Shown: piece by piece, positions 1 through 11,970 of the stretch | Layout of the letters: the number at the start of each line of letters is the position of its first letter | Numbering within the stretch: position 1 is the first letter of the stretch | Program-made: the position numbers and the translations under genes | The notes under the pieces: generated by a model | Told to the model about the DNA's origin: nothing | The model's input: only the letters and a program-made list of their open reading frames with translations | Databases searched by the model: none | DNA from: Schistocerca nitens | Lineage: Eukaryota > Arthropoda > Insecta > Orthoptera > Acrididae | Assembly: GCF_023898315.1 (NCBI RefSeq) | Contig: NC_064614.1 | Location: 382,353,348-382,417,347, forward strand | Reading direction: 5' to 3' | DNA length: 64,000 nucleotides

Positions 1-1019
1 GTATTAGAGGTACCGGTGTGTACAGCAATCTGGACCACCACCTCTGAAGGTCTCGCTGAATCCTGGTACAACATGTAATGCGTAGTTTTCATGATCAGTA
101 CAAAGGGCGGAAGTGATGTGTATGTTGATCTCTATTCCAATTTTCTGTACAGATTCAGGAACTCTAGAAACCGAGGTGATGCAAAACTTTTTTTGATGCT
201 GTGTATTATTATTTATACATGAGCGTAAACTATGGTGTACATCAAAGATCTGAAATGGGACTTTCTCTTATGATGATTTAGATCTGTGATCAGGACATTT
301 ATACCGATTCACATAAAACAACTGAGGGCCATTTTAACATAACTCAACAAAGGCCATTTACAAAATTTTACAGGAGGCATGTTTTTTAGTTGTATTCAAT
401 ATCGTTGGTTCCAAAAATCCCAAAAATTGATATCGATCATCCATATAGATAATAATTGATGAAGGACTAATTGAAGTTCGTCATTAACAACCTTTATTGA
501 GAAAAAAGTTACAAATTGCCAATTTTTACAAAACTCAACATATCAATCTTTCATGCATGATTCTTCTTTATTTTATCAAGCTAGGTGTTACAAGCATACA
601 TTCTAACTATTTGAATTCAATGGGCTCTACCTGCAGACCCAGAAAAGACCACTGTAAGTGTGGCCGAAACGTCGGTTTCTCTAGAATGTTTATGTTTTGA
701 CTCAGTACTGTACTCAGAAAACTTTTATGTCTAATGAGAATATCTGCATTTGTACTGAAGGTTGTCCTTCTTAATGAACTGCATCTGCTGCACGTCCCTT
801 TCATGTTGCTTGGGAGCTCGTCCATCTCAGTTTTCCTTAGACAGTTATTTTCCCTCTACAAACTGTTTCTTTACACTCAAAATAAAATCGACTTAGCTGC
901 CACTTTTCTGAATGTTGAGACACGTACAGTGATTATACGAATGTGTGGTGTCTGTTCTTCCAGACATCCCTCCGAAAGAATAGATACCAGGCATTCATAA
1001 ATATTCGATTCGCCTGGAT
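1..1019. other. No gene recognised
   Basis: This stretch is AT-rich with short open frames only. The phrase near 650-685 (GTGGCCGAAACGTCGGTTTC) resembles text seen in arthropod repeats, but I cannot assign it. I searched for an upstream exon of the channel (Cys-rich segments before a GT) and found none. Confidence 0.4.
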
Positions 1020-1395
1020 AGGCAAATGAGCCACCTTCTTCACTGCGGATGCTCAAGTACGTCCTACCTCCTGCAGGAATCGCGGAGTAGCTAGCATGGA
1101 GAAAATGAACAGGGACTATGGATACGTGGCACTAGATAGGGATGTGGGTCGGTCGTGAGGCATGTCGAGATAGTCCGCAGTGCTGCGATGGCACCTTTCC
1201 TGGATAGCGCAGTTGAAGAACCTGCCTAGTAAGCAGGAGACCCCGGGTTCGAACCCCAGTCCGGTACGCATTTCCACTCGTCCCTACTGATTCCACGTAA
1301 TGTCCCGACGCAGCTGACATCAGTAATCCCTTCCGTTTCCTTTCCTTTCTCCACCCATTCACCTTAAATTTACACATACACCCATGTCTCTGCAA
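1020..1395 (+). mobile_element. tRNA-Thr(AGU)-like SINE or tRNA-bearing repeat
   Basis: A tRNA-like module lies at about 1199-1270. It has an A-box-like segment (GGATAGCGCAGTTG), an anticodon stem CCTGC/GCAGG around a CTAGTAA loop (anticodon AGT) and a B box (GGGTTCGAACCCC). About 170 bp precede the module, and a pyrimidine-rich tail follows to about 1395. I recall a repeat of this architecture from grasshopper sequence, but the ends are not defined by a target duplication here. The T stem and the acceptor stem are imperfect, so this is not taken as a working tRNA gene. Confidence 0.6.
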
Positions 1396-2167
1396 CCTTT
1401 TTCTGTTATACGGTATGAGATTGACACATATCTTTGTCTACATTCTGTGTCTTTTAAGTAAATTCACTCTCATGTATCGTAATAAGAAATTATCCTGCTC
1501 AGCTCTTGTCTTACTTTTTATACAGGCTATGTTTAAAATGACTAAGGTCAAAGAAACACAAACATGCTGCTTACCATGCCGTTTCCTTTGTTGTTTCAAA
1601 ACCGTTACAGTCTGTATCCAGATCTTCATTTGAGAGTGCAATCGTGCTCTTATTACTATTTTGACGTTGTCGTCTCCTGCTTTTTCCTCCACTTTTCACC
1701 CGCTGCACTGATTTAGAATATTCTAGATCTTCTAATATCTTTTAATAATGATGTTCCAACAAGAACGGTCTACGACAGCTACTATTCTTATAGTGGAACA
1801 GTGGCTGAACACGAAAGAGAATTGCAATAAGCACTTTTTTAATAATCGCAGCAAACAGTTCGTTTATCTTGCAGGATGTTGTGTCATTGCCCGACAATAA
1901 ACACTTGCGACTGTAAAGGTTATTGAATGTAACTTTTAAGATCAAAGTTTCAACCAACCAGAATACAAGAACGATTAGCTGACGTTGCGGAATCTTGAGA
2001 AATGGAGTGTAGAGTTTTGTGAAATGTTGTTATAATCAAGCGCCTTATATTCAGTTTCGTAGTATTTTTTGTTAGCCATTGGATGAGGCTCTTATAAAGG
2101 AACCAGGATCCGTTAAAGACATTTTGAAATAAATGGTGTTTGTTGAGTTTTGTTAAAACGGCTTCAA
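1396..2167. other. No gene recognised
   Basis: This AT-rich sequence contains short open frames on both strands, with no conserved motif. Nothing identifiable was seen. Confidence 0.4.
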
Positions 2168-2790
2168 TTATGCTTGCTGATGACACAACGTTAGTAAAAA
2201 CAGCAAAAAAAAAAAAAATAGATATCCAACATGTAGTTAGCTCTGTTAGAAGTCAACTAAGTAAATGGTCAACATGAAGCAGTTTATAAAATAAACAACA
2301 GGAAAACAGTATTAACAAATTCGCATAACTCCCAAAATAGCATCTTACATTATCCTGATGTCATCATCAACACTCAATCCATTTTAAATAAAGAAGCAAC
2401 AATATTTCTTGATATTTGGACACAATGTGACCTAAAATGCAACAAATATATTGGATGCAACAATTCCAAGCTGAGTACAGGATGTTAGCTTTTAAGGGCC
2501 CTAAGACGCTGCATAAATGAACAGTCACTAATGAATTGTCACTCTGGATATTTTAATGTTCATCTAAAACATGGCATCATATTCTGGGGAAATTCCGCAG
2601 CAGATATGGCGATTTTTAGGATTCAAAAGAGTGCCATTGGGTATATTGCAAGGAGTAGACCTAGACAGTTATGTAAACCATTCTTTGAAATACTGAACGT
2701 ACTAGCTTTACTATGCACGTACATTATGTGCACATTAACGTGCAGGGTGTGTCAAAAAGAACTTTACAACTTTGAAATGATATAGAAATT
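2168..2790 (+). mobile_element. Jockey-like non-LTR retrotransposon fragment (RT C-terminal part)
   Basis: The + strand translation, with many stops and frame changes, shows the LINE order seen in Jockey-group RTs. It begins with LADDTTLV (a form of the [FY]ADD catalytic motif, near 2172-2195), then an LSKW step, and later an IIFWGNSAAD segment and FRIQKSAIGYI (about 2575-2645). It ends with CKPFFEILNVLALLCTYI (about 2670-2725). An A-rich run at about 2202-2218 interrupts the frame. The fragment carries no 5' part and no clear tail. It belongs to a different family from the CR1-like copies elsewhere in the window, but matches the fragment at 43.3-44.1 kb. Confidence 0.7.
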
Positions 2791-3115
2791 TATTGAGATA
2801 ACTTATAGAATCGATAGTTACGAAATGCTATATTCTTATCTCCTGAGTCTCAGTCTAATATTAAATGACATGAATGATCGCAAAATAGCTGCAAGCATAC
2901 CTGAAACTCATGATTCAGCGAAATGGAACATTAAAATAAATACTGTGAACCAGGACACAAAAAACTATGCTAAATATAATGACGCGAATTATTCTGAAAC
3001 CAGTAATAAATATCTTGGAATGAAGTCTTAATATCGTAACGCATTTAAATTCTACGTTAATCGGCTTTTGCTGTTGCTGTAAAGGGTGTTCTTTGTTAAA
3101 CTCATTCTCATGCAG

Positions 3116-3272
3116 GGTTCTTCAGCAGCTTCAAACCAGACAGTGGGGAAGTGTCTGGAGATGAATCAGGCATGTCCTGCGACTGCTACCCTGGTTGCTT
3201 CGACACCGCTTATTACCTCAGTACTACGTCGGGATGGCTCTTCCAGTCCCAGTACGACACCACCAAGTTCTT
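3116..3272 (+). CDS. Pickpocket-type DEG/ENaC channel, internal exon (extracellular Cys-rich segment)
   Basis: This 157-bp exon lies between a good acceptor (TCTCATGCAG, AG at 3114-3115) and a strong donor (GTAAGT from 3273). The frame starting at 3118 is open for 51 codons; two leading bases complete a codon and two trailing bases are left over. The peptide contains C-D-C-Y-P-G-C, matching the CxCxPxC signature of the Cys-rich extracellular domain of amiloride-sensitive (DEG/ENaC) channels, followed by an aromatic-rich stretch (FDTAYYLS). In the family this region is extracellular and precedes the second membrane helix. The leftover TT joins the C at 5530 to give a Phe codon, so it splices in phase to the next exon. 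The family call rests on the joined three-exon peptide; the paralogue cannot be assigned. Alternatives are a pseudogene or a chance ORF, unlikely given three matching splice phases. Confidence 0.78.
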
Positions 3273-5529
3273 GTAAGTACATGTGCTTCTGGGTAACCTA
3301 GATAATAAAAGTCCAAAGAATACAAAACATTTCAGTATTGTCTCCTAAAGAGCTTAAAATCTGAGAGCCAGATTATCGAATGAATGACACTCCTTTCTGA
3401 CTTCTTAAAAGGAGTTCTCCAGTTAATTATATATTCAGCCTTACTCTCCTGCCTCTTGCACAAACTCATCACTCTACTTACAATTTCCATAACATCTACC
3501 TTCATTTGTTAAAGCATCCTTTTGTTTCCTACTGCCACAGGGGAAGCTCAAGTAAAGGAAGGTGTACTGATTGATTGTTGCTATAAGACAATATAAAAAT
3601 AGAAAATGATGTAATACAGTGAAAACTATGGGTAAGAACGGAGTCTGGTACCACTGCGCTGGCGCGCACACGCATGTCTGTGTGTGTGTAAGGATAGGGG
3701 CATTTGTGTGAGGGGCAGAGAAGGGAGAAGAATGGGGAGGGAGGGAGCAATCGTCCATATTACGAAAGTATCAGCTTGCCAATGAGTCTTTGGCTGCACT
3801 TACTAGAGACTGGGGCTAGTTGATATAGTTTTTGATTTTTGATGACCATGTTTCTCACTTCAGTACTTAATGCTTATGAGACTGTTGGAGCTGACAGTGT
3901 TACTCTTTCGCTACTCATTAATAACGAAAATATCACTAAAAAGCTTGTACATTGAGTTCGTAAAAAAATACAGAGACTTTAGAACTATGCCAAGTTACTT
4001 CAGACTATGGTAAGTTAATATTGTCCCGGAAGTAGGTTAGAATACAAGGTTGATTAAGTGCACCTAAGAAATAAATGCACCATAAGCTAATAACGACGAA
4101 AATTTTATTCGTATGTAAAATACTGGAAAAAATGATGTGCACGTTAAGCATCATTATTAAAAAAGGTAAAAATATATGTATGAAGAGAATGTACATAAAA
4201 ATCAAAAAGGATAAGGAAGGCCTCAATTGCAACCTCATATACACGAAGAAAGTAGGTCGATCAGCCACTTTACCTCCTTGAGTCCAAATAATACAAAAAA
4301 TTAATATTAAAAATATTTACGAAATACTTCTTTATCATCACAGTAAGCAACTAATACAGGGAGAAGATGGCCAAAAGCAAACAATCAATTGTTTTAAGAA
4401 TTTGGTTTCACTTTGGAACATGCATTTTTAAATCACCCATAATTTCATGAGATATATCTGAAAGCAATTTCACGTTTATCCGACATCTCGAAACTTTCAT
4501 GAACTCATAATATCTAAAACAATTTACAGTCCTAAATAAAAATAAAAAATGGATCTAAAATTTAATAACGTTATATCAAAAGTATATACTGCCCCAGTGC
4601 TTTCATTTCGAAACTATTCATAAAAGCAGTAGAATAAACTCAAATTTATATTACAATAGCTTTGGTTATATATACTCTATTTTGTCAATGATCTTTTCAA
4701 TCTGATCACAGTAAAAGAGTCACATATGACAATCTCCTATAACCACATAGCACTATCTCCACGCCGACTGTTGCTTTTACTGCTGTAAGTGCCTGCTACC
4801 ATGCACTACATTCATAGAAGTACCTCATTGTACCACGAGATGTTTATGTCTCGCAGTGGCATAGGTGGTTTCATGCAAAAGACTCTGGTACGTAAAACGG
4901 TTCTGGTTGAAACCGCTGGTGTCAAAGATTAAAAAATAATTTTTGCACAATTTTGTTCCGGTTATAGCAGCTCGTGGCAGGAAAGTATCGCCATTGCCAA
5001 TTTTTTTTTCTTTCATCAAGGTGCAAACAAATAATTTATTGTCATCGATTTCCTTTATCTTTCCAGTTTATAGCTGAGCACCATACTTCACTATACTCAG
5101 CACAAAGTCATCCACGTGTTGGTTATTTCCCGAATCTACATTCAAGGTGTACTCATTCGGATTTTTATACTGGCACTTTCGAAATCTGATGGCTTGGATT
5201 CGCATGGCAATGTTTAATAACATGTCGATATAATAGTAAACAGTAGCTACCCTCAAAACCAGTGTAGCTTATTAAATCTAACATTTTTTTAATTGCAACG
5301 CTTATGCCGTTCCTGCATAAAATAGGCCTAGTAAATAGTAAATTTATTTTTTATTTTTAGTGTCTTCTAAAATCGAACTGTGACCTCCTTACTGCACTGA
5401 TAAGTTTTGATGCTCACCAAGTCTTAATGTGCAGAAGCAAGTTATGTGTTTCCCATTTCTAAATTTATCCAGTACTCTTTCAACTCACAGCTAAAATCAG
5501 TAACTGCTGATAAATTGATTTTGCTGCAG
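3273..5529 (+). other. Intron between the first two visible channel exons
   Basis: This 2257-bp AT-rich intron has GT at its start and AG at its end. I see no transposon ORF or tRNA-like block inside it. The short open frames on both strands are low complexity, and none carries a recognisable motif. Confidence 0.65.
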
Positions 5530-5636
5530 CAGCAACATCACCTTAAGGAATCATACCATTCTACACGTCTACTTCAAGGAAATATCGGCTGTCCTTTTCC
5601 AGAGAGACACCGTATACAACTGGAACGACTTGATAG
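5530..5636 (+). CDS. Pickpocket-type DEG/ENaC channel, internal exon (pre-TM2 segment)
   Basis: This 107-bp exon follows a pyrimidine-rich acceptor (GATTTTGCTGCAG, AG at 5528-5529) and ends at a strong donor (GTAAGT from 5637). The first base completes the Phe codon carried over from the exon ending at 3272. Thirty-five open codons follow, and one G is left over. The peptide includes LHVYFKEISAVLFQRD and ends NWNDLI. The pattern hydrophobic-H-V-Y-F, an R/D-x-x-Y-x-W step and a D-L-[IL]-G motif is the classical run-up to TM2 in insect pickpocket channels. The leftover G joins GA of the exon at 26962 to give Gly. I chose AG 5528-5529 over the next AG (5531-5532) because only the first keeps phase with the upstream exon. 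Short exons and large introns are usual in orthopterans. Confidence 0.82.
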
Positions 5637-6536
5637 GTAAGTCTGTGTCTCTGCACGTAACATTACAGCTTAATTGCAGAATGGAGAGAGATTTTTAAGA
5701 GCCATGTCAGTGAAGTCTTAGTCAAGCACCTATGTGAATCGTGTGACTATTAACCGACGACATTATTATTGCACTTGGAGTAAGGGCGGTTCTGTCGGCT
5801 TATCATGAGTCAGCGCGTAATCGGGGTTAATAGTTTATTCACAACTGACCTAGTATTGACACTGCCATGCACTTTCCTTGTTTTTCCAGTACCTGCTTAC
5901 TGTAACGGCACGGTGTGTTTCCGGTAACAGCCAAGCGCAATAATATCGTAGTCGAGCAGCACTCCGTCTACATTTTTCTCGCGTACACTGTACAAGAGAT
6001 GATTATGACAATGGACTACACTACCTATTTACCGTACTTGTGTAAAGGTCTACCTTGTGCTGCCTGTTTACTGTACTTCTGTTAAGTCCTTCGACAACTA
6101 GGCGAGTCGCATATTTTCTCTTTCCTTTGCCTTCGCTTTCGTTGATAGGCCCGCACTCGACTCTGATCAGAATGGCTGTGGCACTTGTTTCAGCGACCAA
6201 ATTGACTTTGTGACAGCATGCAGTCACCTTCACGTAAGCAGACGAATGACACGTAGGTCCACGCATTTTCTCTGTGAGTTTGAAAACTCTTCTCTGTTTC
6301 CTTTCGTGTATTTCTCACGTCGGTCTGTTGTACAAATGTTCTAGGTTAGCTATTATGACATTTCTGGAGATAGAAACTCTCGACTGTAAGTATCAACATG
6401 GGTTACGAAAACAACGATCGTGTAAAACTCACCTTGCTCTGTTCGTCCACGAGACCAAGAAAGCATTAAATATCGGCGCCCCAGTTGATGTCGTGTTCCT
6501 TGTCTTTCTGGAAACAGAACACAGCACGAGTACAAG

Positions 6537-7616
6537 GTCTGTCCATAAAGTAATGTTATTAAGTCCATAAAAATTAATTCATTGATCAGAACGAAACATT
6601 GCATCAAAATTCTTAAAAATAAAAATTTTTATCATCGAAATTTCCAATCGTTACATGCTTTCCGGAAAGCATAGGTTGTAATGTCCTTGAGGCACACGTA
6701 ACAGCAGCTCCCACATTGTCGGTGGCCCCTAAACAGTGCCTTTTCAAAGGTGTCTTGAGCTGCGGAAACAAAAAATAAAGTCTGTTCGATAATTGCTCAC
6801 CAAGAAGGCAGTGTGGTTGCGTGCATTACCTTGGTGGAGCTTCCAGAAACTGTCGATGTGTGGCCTGACACCGGCAAATCTTTTTTCTTCCAGACTTTTT
6901 AGCACTTCCACATGAAAGCCAGTACTGACGGTCTATCCAACTAGTACAAACTGTTGGTGACCAGTACCACTAGCATAAAGAAGATAATGCGTATTGCCTT
7001 CACTTTGGATCCGCTCGTGTAGAGTGATAAGTGTCAGGGGTGCTAATTGTAACTCTGTCCCTCCGTCTCAGGGTTGTAGTCTAAAATCTACGAGTCATCC
7101 CCCGTTATAACATGCCCAAAACAGTAGCACCATTTGTACATAATTCCAAAAGGTCTTCAATTGGACTTGTGATCATAAGTCAAATGTTTTTGAACGAGTT
7201 TTGTGCACATTTTCTTCATCTTCAAGTGTTCAGTTACAGTCTCGTGGACAATGGTTTTGTTTATCAGAGAAACACTCATTCTATTGTTTTCTTCAAAAGT
7301 TCATGTACGTGAGTCACACTGTCTTCACCTTTCGACGATGAAGATCGTCCAATGTGAATTTCGGCGTTTACATCACTGTGGCCTTCAAAAAACGCCTTGT
7401 GACACTGAAAGATTTTTTGTTCTGAAAGACATTTTGTTTGTTTGCTGTTGTCCATGTAAACATTGCACCACAGGTAGAAACGGACGATCGAGCAGAGGTT
7501 CATGTAGAGATACATCCAGACCCTCTGGGGGTTTGAAGGAAGCTCGTGCAGGTAGGTTGTGCTCCAACCAGTAGAAGCTTCAAAATATTACTTTTGACAT
7601 TATTTTGTGGACAAAC
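6537..7616 (-). mobile_element. Decayed mariner-like element
   Basis: Terminal inverted repeats are visible: 6537-6555 (GTCTGTCCATAAAGTAATG) and 7598-7616, which reads GTTTGTCCACAAAATAATG on the minus strand, 16 of 19 bases alike. Between them the minus strand encodes a broken mariner-type transposase. An N-terminal part near 7270-7400 gives NAEIHIGRSSSSKGEDSV and VHELLKKT. A helix-turn-helix/linker part near 7170-7260 gives LKMKKMCTKLVQKHL. A catalytic block near 7080-7110 gives VITGDDS. A C-terminal part near 6720-6790 gives LFPQLKTPLKRH. Stops and frame changes are frequent. It sits inside the RT of the CR1-like fragment at 6330-15290. A flanking TA duplication is not clean. Confidence 0.72.
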
Positions 7617-9993
7617 GTTATTAATCTTCGTATGTGAAAGTAACTTTGTGTGTATTCCACGAGAGTATTATGAGACCATTACTTTTCACAATACATATAA
7701 ATGACGTATTACATAATGTCAGATGATCCATGAGTTTTTCTGTGGATAATTATGTTTTATACCGAGAAGCCACAATACTATGAAGTTATACCAAAATGTA
7801 GGAAGGCCTGTAGAGGATCGACACTTGATACTGGATTTTGCAGCAGGTCATCAACATAAACGAATGTAATGTATTGAGCATAAACAGGCAGAAAGACTCA
7901 TTATTCTAGGATTACACGGTTGCAGAACAATCACTGGAACCAGCCACACCCATTAAAGATCTAGGAATATCATTACAGAATGATTTAAAGTGGAACAACC
8001 ACATAAAAACTAATAGCAGGTAAGGCGAATGTCAGACAGAGATTCTCTGGAAGGATCTTGACGGAAGTGTGTCCACCCACAAAGGAGATAGCTTACAAAA
8101 CTCTGGTATGACCAATTCATCAATATTGATCGTCGTTCTGAAATCCATACCACATAGGACACATAAAGGAAATATAAGAGATCCAAAGGAGTGCAGCATA
8201 TTTCATTACACAGGGTTTGGACAGAAATATGGAAACACCACGAGAAATGTGTGCACGAAGATAAACGCAGACGCTAACCATGCCTGCACGTTGCGCTGTT
8301 GTGTTTGACCATGAAAGGCAACTTTTCAATGTCTCCAATACGTTGAAAGTGTCAATTGTGGTCAGAACAGTGTTCTGTGTAGTTGAGAGTGCATCATGCT
8401 CAAGGTAAATGAATTTGAACTTAAGCAAAGTGCTGGTGCTGGTTTGGTGAGTGCTTCCCTAACCAAGGGAATCGAAGTGATTGGTATTTCAAGAGGCGCC
8501 ATATCGAAGACTTGTTATGTTGAATACCAGGAAAGTGGAAAAAACGTTATCCGCTAAGTCACAACGTGGACGAAAGTACGTGTTGAGTGATCGTGACAGA
8601 CGATCATTGATGAGGATGGTGACGAAAAATAAATAGACGACAGATGAAAAAGTCTCTGCAGAAATGAATGTCGCACTCACGAACCATATCAGCACCTAAG
8701 CAAAACGAAGGCAGTTCCAGAAGCAGATAATTGCACAATAACAGGAAAGAATGGTGCTAAAGCCATAAAACCTGGTCTGCCTGGTCTATGGAACTACGGA
8801 TGAATGTCATTTGCTTGTATGTGTCACATTAGTAGCAAGGACTATGAGACCATTTTCGCTGCTCAGGTCAATCCCTAGGTGCATTGTTTCTCCCAAAATG
8901 GTGAATCTGTATTCCTAGATGACACAATCTCTGTTCACAGAGCTTGCGCCATCCAAGACCCATTTTGTGAGCATGGAGATGAACTGCCATTTCTCTCCTA
9001 GGCATCTCAGCCACCAGATCTCAATATTATTGCGTCTTTGGGGTCTACTTTAGTGAGAAGAGTACGTGATCGCTACCCTCAGGTAACATTGTTGGCTCAA
9101 CTTGCCACTGTCTTGCTGGAAGAGTGGTGTCGCTGATCAGCGAGAACGTTATGACCACAGACCTAATGTCGACTTAAGCCCATCCAGGCGATAGCAGCGC
9201 CTCCAGGCGAGGGATAACTGCTAGTCAGACACACTCACGGTGCATGTATTACCAGACAGTGGGGAAGGCGTGCGATCTATCTGAGTCTGACCGAGGGCAG
9301 ATTGTAATGGCCTGGAGGCTTGGTACGAGTATTTTTGAAATTGCACGACTTGTTAGGTGTTCAAGGAGTGAAGTAGAGATTGTCTTCAACACGTGGTGAA
9401 ACCGAGGAGCAACCATGTCCAGGAATCTCATTACAGATGTCGGACATTGTAGGCTGAACAGACTGGTAAAACAGGACAGGCGACGAAGTGTGGCGGAACT
9501 GACATCAGACTTTAATGCTGGGCAGAGAAGTACCTCTGGACATACAGTGCACCGAGCACTCCTAACACTGGGCTTCCACAGCCAACGACCCATGCAAGTG
9601 CCTATGTTAACACCATGAAATTGGCAAGTACGACTAAAGTGGGTACATGACCATCAGCAGGAGACGTTGGCACAGTGGCACAGTGTTGCATGGTCTGATG
9701 AATTCTGAAACCTTCTTCATCATGCCAATGGGAGGGCGCGAATCCGTTGTCTTCCAGAACAGCTTGTTGAAACCTGTACTATGGGACAGAGACAAGATGG
9801 CGGCGGATACATTATACTCGGGGAAACATTGACGTGGGCATCTGTGATATCTATGGAGCTCTTAAAAGGCACCATGACAGCTAAGGAGCATCGTACACTG
9901 ATTGCAGGCCACGTACGCCCCTTCGTGATGATCATGTTTCCCTACAGCAATGACATTTTTCAACAACAAAATGCGCCATGTCACAAGGATAGG

Positions 9994-10484
9994 TGTAGTG
10001 GACTGTTAAGGCAGCCAGTCCACAGTGAAGTAGCCGAAAGGGCACGCGTCAACTCACGCCGTCTGGCGTTAAGTCTGGAACAGGATTCGTAATGAATGTG
10101 ATAAAGAAAAGAACGTAGCTACTAGAACACTTAACTTTTATATTGTCCTTTGGTATACAGCATTCTGGATGATACAAGTGAGACTATCTTGAGGTACATG
10201 CAACGTTACAAATGGTTAATGGCGCCTTGCTAGGTCGTAGCCATTAACTTAGCTGAAGGCTATTCTGTCTCTCGGCAAATGAGAGAAAGGCTTCGTCAGT
10301 GTAGTCGCTAGCAAAGTCGTCGTTCAACTGGGGCGAGTGCTAGTACGTCTCTCGAGACCTGCCTTGTGGTGGCGCTCGGTCTGCGATCCTGACAGTGGCG
10401 ACACGCGGGTCCGACATGTACTAATGGACCGCGGCCGATTTAAGCTACCACCTAGCAAGTGTGGTGTCTAGCGGTGACACCACA
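9994..10484 (-). repeat. Gypsy LTR, downstream (3') copy
   Basis: This 491-bp LTR begins TGTAGTGG and ends GACACCACA on the + strand. Compared by eye with 14013-14509 it shows about ten substitutions plus one 2-bp and one 4-bp gap, roughly 98% identity, pointing to a fairly recent insertion. The purine-rich tract follows at 10485. Confidence 0.9.
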
Positions 10485-10497
10485 TTCCTCCCCCGCA
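10485..10497 (-). promoter_or_regulatory. Polypurine tract of the Gypsy element
   Basis: On the minus strand the bases next to the 3' LTR read GCGGGGGAGGAA. A purine run at this place is the usual plus-strand primer site in LTR retrotransposons. Confidence 0.7.
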
Positions 10498-11970
10498 AAT
10501 CGGCGAACGGTCGTGTGATAAGGCTTCCGCCCGCCGTGGGGAGGACCCCATGTTGACGTATGCGATGAGGTGGGGAGCCTAACAACGGGCGAGGCCGTGC
10601 CACCCGCACCCTGCCATTCAGTCCGAGGGGAGCTAGGAAACGCCTGAAAACCTAGTCCAGGGTGCACGTCAACATGCGGTGAATGCGCCCGTAATGAGAC
10701 AGGAGGGGCCGAAGGGTCGACCTCCATTGCGTCGGGGGATCCGACGCGCGATGACGACATCTGGTCCGGAGCGGGCAAGAGTTCCATGGCGGAGGACAGC
10801 TGGTCACGGGAAGCGATCGGCGGTGCGTGACCCAGGGAGGCGCTGGGCGGCTGCAGCGAAGCGTCCACTGCGGGCGGCACCGACGGGAGAACAGGCGGCG
10901 GCGGCGGCGGCGCGTCGCCATGAGGCAAAATGGAAGGCAGCGTCGGTAACACCTGGGGATGAGGCGAGCCAGGAGATGGGTCCCCAGGGCGCTGACCGGA
11001 CGGCACCGTCGCTGAAAACAGACGGGGAGCGGCAGAACCCAGGCGACGACAGAGGCGCAGCTGATTGATATGCCGACGCACCTCACCAGGGGCCCCCAAA
11101 ACCAAATACATCGCGCGGCCGAGGCAGCGAAGAATGCGCTTTGCGAGCCAACGCCGTGAACCGCGATAGTTGCGATAGAATACAACGTCTCCAGGAGCAA
11201 AAGCAGGAGTCTGCCGCTGCACAGGAACCTGATGCGGCGGATGCAGCAAAGACATCAAGGTTCGATGAGGACGACCGTGGAGCAACTCAGCCAGTGAGCG
11301 ACCATCGCGGGGCTGAGAGCAATACGAAGACAAAAAGAGCAACAAAGCGTCCTCCCGAGAAGGCGACTCCTTCAACTTTAACATCTGTGACTTGAAAGTC
11401 CGGACCAATCGTTCAGCGGCACCGTTTGACTGAGGCGAAAACGGCGCGGATGTTAGGTTGAATACCATTGGCCTTGCAGAATGACTGAAATTTGGCAGAC
11501 ATGAATTGTGGGCCATTGTCGGAAACAATAGTCTGTGGAAGACCTTCAATGCAAAAAATAGCAGACAACGCTTGGATTGTGGCAGAAGACGTCGTGGAAG
11601 ACATCCGGACAACAAATGGAAAATTACTGAAGGAATCGACAACAACCAACCATCGAGCATTCCAGAAGGGACCAGCAAAATCTATGTGCAAGCGTTGCCA
11701 AGGGGAAGTGGCTTTCGGCCATGCAAAGAATTTCCGCGGCGGTGCGGATTGGTGTTCGGCACACACCATGCAAGAAGAGCACATATTCGTAATCGCTGCA
11801 TCGATTCCGAACCAAGTACAGTGCTGACGAGCAAGTTGTTTCGTTCGCACCATACCCCAATGTCCTTGGTGAAGAAGCCGTAAGACAGAGGACTGTAACG
11901 AACGTGGGACCACGACTCTGGACTGATCATTATCAGAACGCAACAACAAAACACTACGTCGTACAAAAAG
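10487..11970 (-). pseudogene. Gypsy integrase and proline-rich C-terminus, frameshifted
   Basis: This part is in frame with the gag-protease ORF after its TGA (11971-11973). It encodes the H2C2 zinc-binding domain (LLHQGHWG, then CSSCMVC, about 11770-11880) and the integrase core with two catalytic Asp residues (LHIDFAGPF; VSDNGPQF). Near 11465 the reading frame shifts, and the other frame carries the catalytic Glu block (SPQSNGAAERLVRTF) and the C-terminal domain (FAPGDVVFYRNY). A long Pro/Ser/Ala-rich tail of nearly 200 residues follows and ends next to the 3' LTR. A tail like this is also seen in the relic at 44.5-45.1 kb. The GC-rich tail explains the long shadow ORFs on both strands at 10650-11400. 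Confidence 0.85.

Noticed and set aside
1-3115. Upstream exons of the channel gene
   Set aside because: I looked for Cys-rich segments ending one base into a codon before GT and found no convincing candidate; they are probably outside the window.
10652-11395. Long Arg- or Ala-rich frames on both strands
   Set aside because: They overlap the GC-rich proline-rich C-terminal part of the Gypsy pol in other frames and have no motifs.
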